Source: Fibrobacter sp. UWT2
GTDB taxonomy: Bacteria; Fibrobacterota; Fibrobacteria; Fibrobacterales; Fibrobacteraceae
Assembly (NCBI RefSeq): GCF_900142545.1
Contig: NZ_FRBF01000018.1
Span: 1 to 60,852 of the forward strand
DNA length: 60,852 bases
Direction of reading: 5' to 3'
Notes under the pieces: model-generated
Told to the model about the DNA's origin: nothing
The model's input: only the letters and a program-made list of their open reading frames with translations
Databases searched by the model: none
In this document: positions 59,145 through 60,852 of the stretch, piece after piece
Position numbering within the stretch: the first letter of the stretch is position 1
How the letters are laid out: every line of letters starts with the position of its first letter
Position numbers and translations under genes: made by a program

Positions 59145-60665
59145 ATGGGTAAATCATTTTCAAAGCTGCTTTCCGCAGCTATGATTACCGCTTTGTGCGG
59201 TACAGCATCAGCAAACTTAACCGGAACCGTCACCTCAACGGACGGCAATGCCATTGAAGGTGCAGATGTAACGCTTCTCAAGAGAAACAAGTCTACGACC
59301 ACCGATTCTCAGGGCAAGTTCTCTTTTGATCAGCTAACCAGGATGATAGAAGCCTCCCGCAGCGCAGGCAGCTTCAGTCTCACTAACGGCGTTCTGAACT
59401 TCTCTCAAAACGGAAGCTCTCCGGTGCAGGTTAAAATCTTCGACCTAGTCGGAAACCAGGTCTTTGCACAGACCTTGCAGGGTTCCGGATCTATGGACCT
59501 GAATTCCGTCATTGAATCGCAGGGTACCTACTTGGCACGCGTCAAGCTGGGTTCCGCCCAAGAAACGATCCGCTTTAACGCCCGCGGCAACTATTCGGGT
59601 TCCTTAAAGCAGGACCGCAAGGCCCTCTTCAGACTGAATAACAACATGGACACTTTGAGAATCGTCAAGGAAGGCTTTGACACTCTAAAGATGTACCTTG
59701 CAAATCTTGACACGAATTTAACCATCAAGCTTTCGGCAGTATCTTCTGGCGGACAGAATGAAGAAACCTTCGCCTTCGGCTACGCACTCGGAAACGCACC
59801 GCGTCCGAGTAAGGGTTGCGGCAAGAATTCTTCCATCAACTCGATTGGCACAGTTGAAAACGGTCAGAAGTTCCAGATCAACGTCGGCGGCAAGAATCGT
59901 ATCTTCTTCCTCACCTTGCCGAAGAACTACGACAACTCCAAGCCGCACAAGGTTCTCATTGCAAACCACTGCATGGGCTCCAAGGCTGAAGACTTCGTGC
60001 ACCATTCTCCGGACTATGACCATCCGACTCCGTACTATGGCCAGCAGAACCTGGACAAGAACGGCGACTACATCTTCGCCGCTCCGCAGGGTAATGACAA
60101 CGGTACCTGGAACGGACAGGAAGACCACGATTTCGTCAACCAGATGATTACGACAATCCAGGACAACTACTGCGTCGACACCACCCGCGTGTTCGCAACG
60201 GGCTTCAGCTTCGGCGCCATGTTCACCAACTCTCTCGCCCAGCACATGCAGGACCGCCTCCGCGCTGTGGCTGTATACGCTACCGCCGACTACAACATTT
60301 GGCTCCCACAAAACACCGGTAAGCCGATTGCCTGGATGGGCGTGCACGGCAAGAACGACGGCGTCTGCAACTACGACCGCGCCAAGACTAGCGCTCTTCC
60401 GCGAATCCTGAAGAACAACGGTAAGGCCGGTGCAGACGGCAAGTTCACTGACGCAAGCTCCGAAAAGCCGACCGAAATTAACGGCAACACCGGACACGTC
60501 TGCTACGACTTCAAGACCGTCGACGAACGCTTCCCGGTCAAGTGGTGCAGCTGGCCGGGTGGACACCAGTGGACCGCCCACGACAACGGCAGCATGAGCG
60601 TCGGTGCCGGCTGGCAGGAAACCTGGGTGCCCGAAGAAGTCCACAAGTTCTTCGAACAGTTCTAA
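59145..60665 (+). CDS. Secreted CE1-type esterase with internal secretion-tail-like domain
   Basis: A 506-aa exported protein. The signal peptide ends at about SANL (residue 25). A carboxypeptidase-regulatory-like beta domain (about 26-66, VTSTDGNAIEGADVTLLKRN) is followed by a T9SS-tail-like segment (about 80-150, VQVKIFDLVGNQVFAQTLQG, GTYLARVKLG) and a linker. The hydrolase (about 200-506) resembles LpqC/PHB-depolymerase and feruloyl or acetyl xylan esterases: LIANHCMGS, the nucleophile in GFSFGAMF (about 354), GVHGKNDGVCNY and GGHQWTAHD with the likely His. It probably removes side groups from plant cell-wall xylan. Confidence 0.87.
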   Translation: MGKSFSKLLSAAMITALCGTASANLTGTVTSTDGNAIEGADVTLLKRNKSTTTDSQGKFSFDQLTRMIEASRSAGSFSLTNGVLNFSQNGSSPVQVKIFDLVGNQVFAQTLQGSGSMDLNSVIESQGTYLARVKLGSAQETIRFNARGNYSGSLKQDRKALFRLNNNMDTLRIVKEGFDTLKMYLANLDTNLTIKLSAVSSGGQNEETFAFGYALGNAPRPSKGCGKNSSINSIGTVENGQKFQINVGGKNRIFFLTLPKNYDNSKPHKVLIANHCMGSKAEDFVHHSPDYDHPTPYYGQQNLDKNGDYIFAAPQGNDNGTWNGQEDHDFVNQMITTIQDNYCVDTTRVFATGFSFGAMFTNSLAQHMQDRLRAVAVYATADYNIWLPQNTGKPIAWMGVHGKNDGVCNYDRAKTSALPRILKNNGKAGADGKFTDASSEKPTEINGNTGHVCYDFKTVDERFPVKWCSWPGGHQWTAHDNGSMSVGAGWQETWVPEEVHKFFEQF

Positions 60666-60691
60666 TAAATTCCTACACACACTCCAACCTC

Positions 60692-60722
60692 AAGGGTTCG
60701 CCATCAACGGCGAACCCTTTTG
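60692..60722 (+). terminator. Terminator after esterase gene
   Basis: Perfect 11-bp arms AAGGGTTCGCC and GGCGAACCCTT around ATCAAC, then a T-rich run. Confidence 0.85.
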
Positions 60723-60731
60723 TTATAAGAC

Positions 60732-60789
60732 CGCTCGCGCCCAATCAACTAAGTACGTAGTTGACCCTTAAAAAGTCACTTCGCGAGCG
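60732..60789. repeat. Nested inverted repeat near window end
   Basis: Outer arms CGCTCGCG (60732-60739) and CGCGAGCG (60782-60789), and inner arms TCAACTA (60745-60751) and TAGTTGA (60758-60764). No gene is seen from 60666 to the end. The region also has a second GGTTCGCCG copy near 60802, like the terminator arm. Confidence 0.5.
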
Positions 60790-60852
60790 CAGGATAAGGA
60801 GGTTCGCCGTTTTTATTCACCCCTTCCCGGCAAAGGAAGCAACAGTATAGCC

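Overview
The window looks like chromosomal DNA of a Fibrobacter-type bacterium (phylum Fibrobacterota), judged from gene content. It carries a futalosine-type menaquinone pathway, PorV-like outer-membrane barrels of the kind tied to type IX secretion, a thrombospondin-repeat OmpA protein, a secreted CE1-type esterase with an internal secretion-tail-like segment, and lipoproteins with CotH or SPOR domains. Several genes have clean TTGACA/TATATT-type promoters. I recognise about 61 protein genes and three tRNAs (Phe-GAA, Ser-UGA, Val-CAC). I see no insertion sequence, prophage or CRISPR array, and no gene-free stretch over 300 bases.

Layout, left to right. 0-11.6 kb: a divergent protein kinase, two envelope proteins, rplM-rpsI (rpsI seems to start with ATC), a menG/ubiX/ubiA cluster for menaquinone, a CotH lipoprotein, tRNA-Phe, a GAF/HD-GYP protein, tRNA-Ser and comF. 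11.6-17.1 kb: the rod-shape operon mreB-mreC-mreD-mrdA-rodA, on the minus strand. 17.1-30.0 kb: a small lipoprotein and an outer-membrane protein, then a seven-gene envelope-machine locus. That locus has a TolQ-like motor protein, two unequal TolR/ExbD-like proteins, an AgmX/TonB-like protein, a 1297-aa TPR protein, a PorV-barrel/TPR fusion and a beta-helix/TSP3/OmpA protein.

30.2-34.2 kb: an Hc1-like histone, mqnD and mqnB, a PfkB sugar kinase and tyrS. 34.4-41.1 kb: a small barrel, an enhancer-binding-protein-like regulator without a normal GAFTGA loop, yqeY-rpsU, a SPOR lipoprotein, glucokinase and a triple-FKBP protein. 41.1-49.1 kb: a membrane protein coupled to a PorV-like barrel interrupted by a propeller, a flavodoxin-like lipoprotein, a membrane HD-GYP sensor, yggU, a DivIVA-like protein and a degenerate GGDEF protein. 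49.1-56.8 kb: a tight plus-strand run hisE-hisG-(EAL/HDOD)-recR-engB-mlaE-mlaF, then pyrC, aroD and ptsN. 56.8-60.7 kb: tRNA-Val, a TolC-family protein, hsp20 behind a textbook sigma-54 promoter, and the secreted esterase.

The most interesting block is 19.0-30.0 kb. A proton-driven TolQ/TolR-type motor lies beside a TonB/AgmX-like coupler, periplasmic TPR scaffolds and outer-membrane barrel and OmpA proteins. This is the same parts list as the Agl-Glt gliding motor of Myxococcus. I infer an envelope-spanning force-transducing machine, perhaps for surface movement or adhesion to plant fibre; its function is not proven by sequence. Two loci supply menaquinone-pathway steps, and four c-di-GMP-related genes (two intact HD-GYP, one degenerate GGDEF, one EAL/HDOD) point to second-messenger control.
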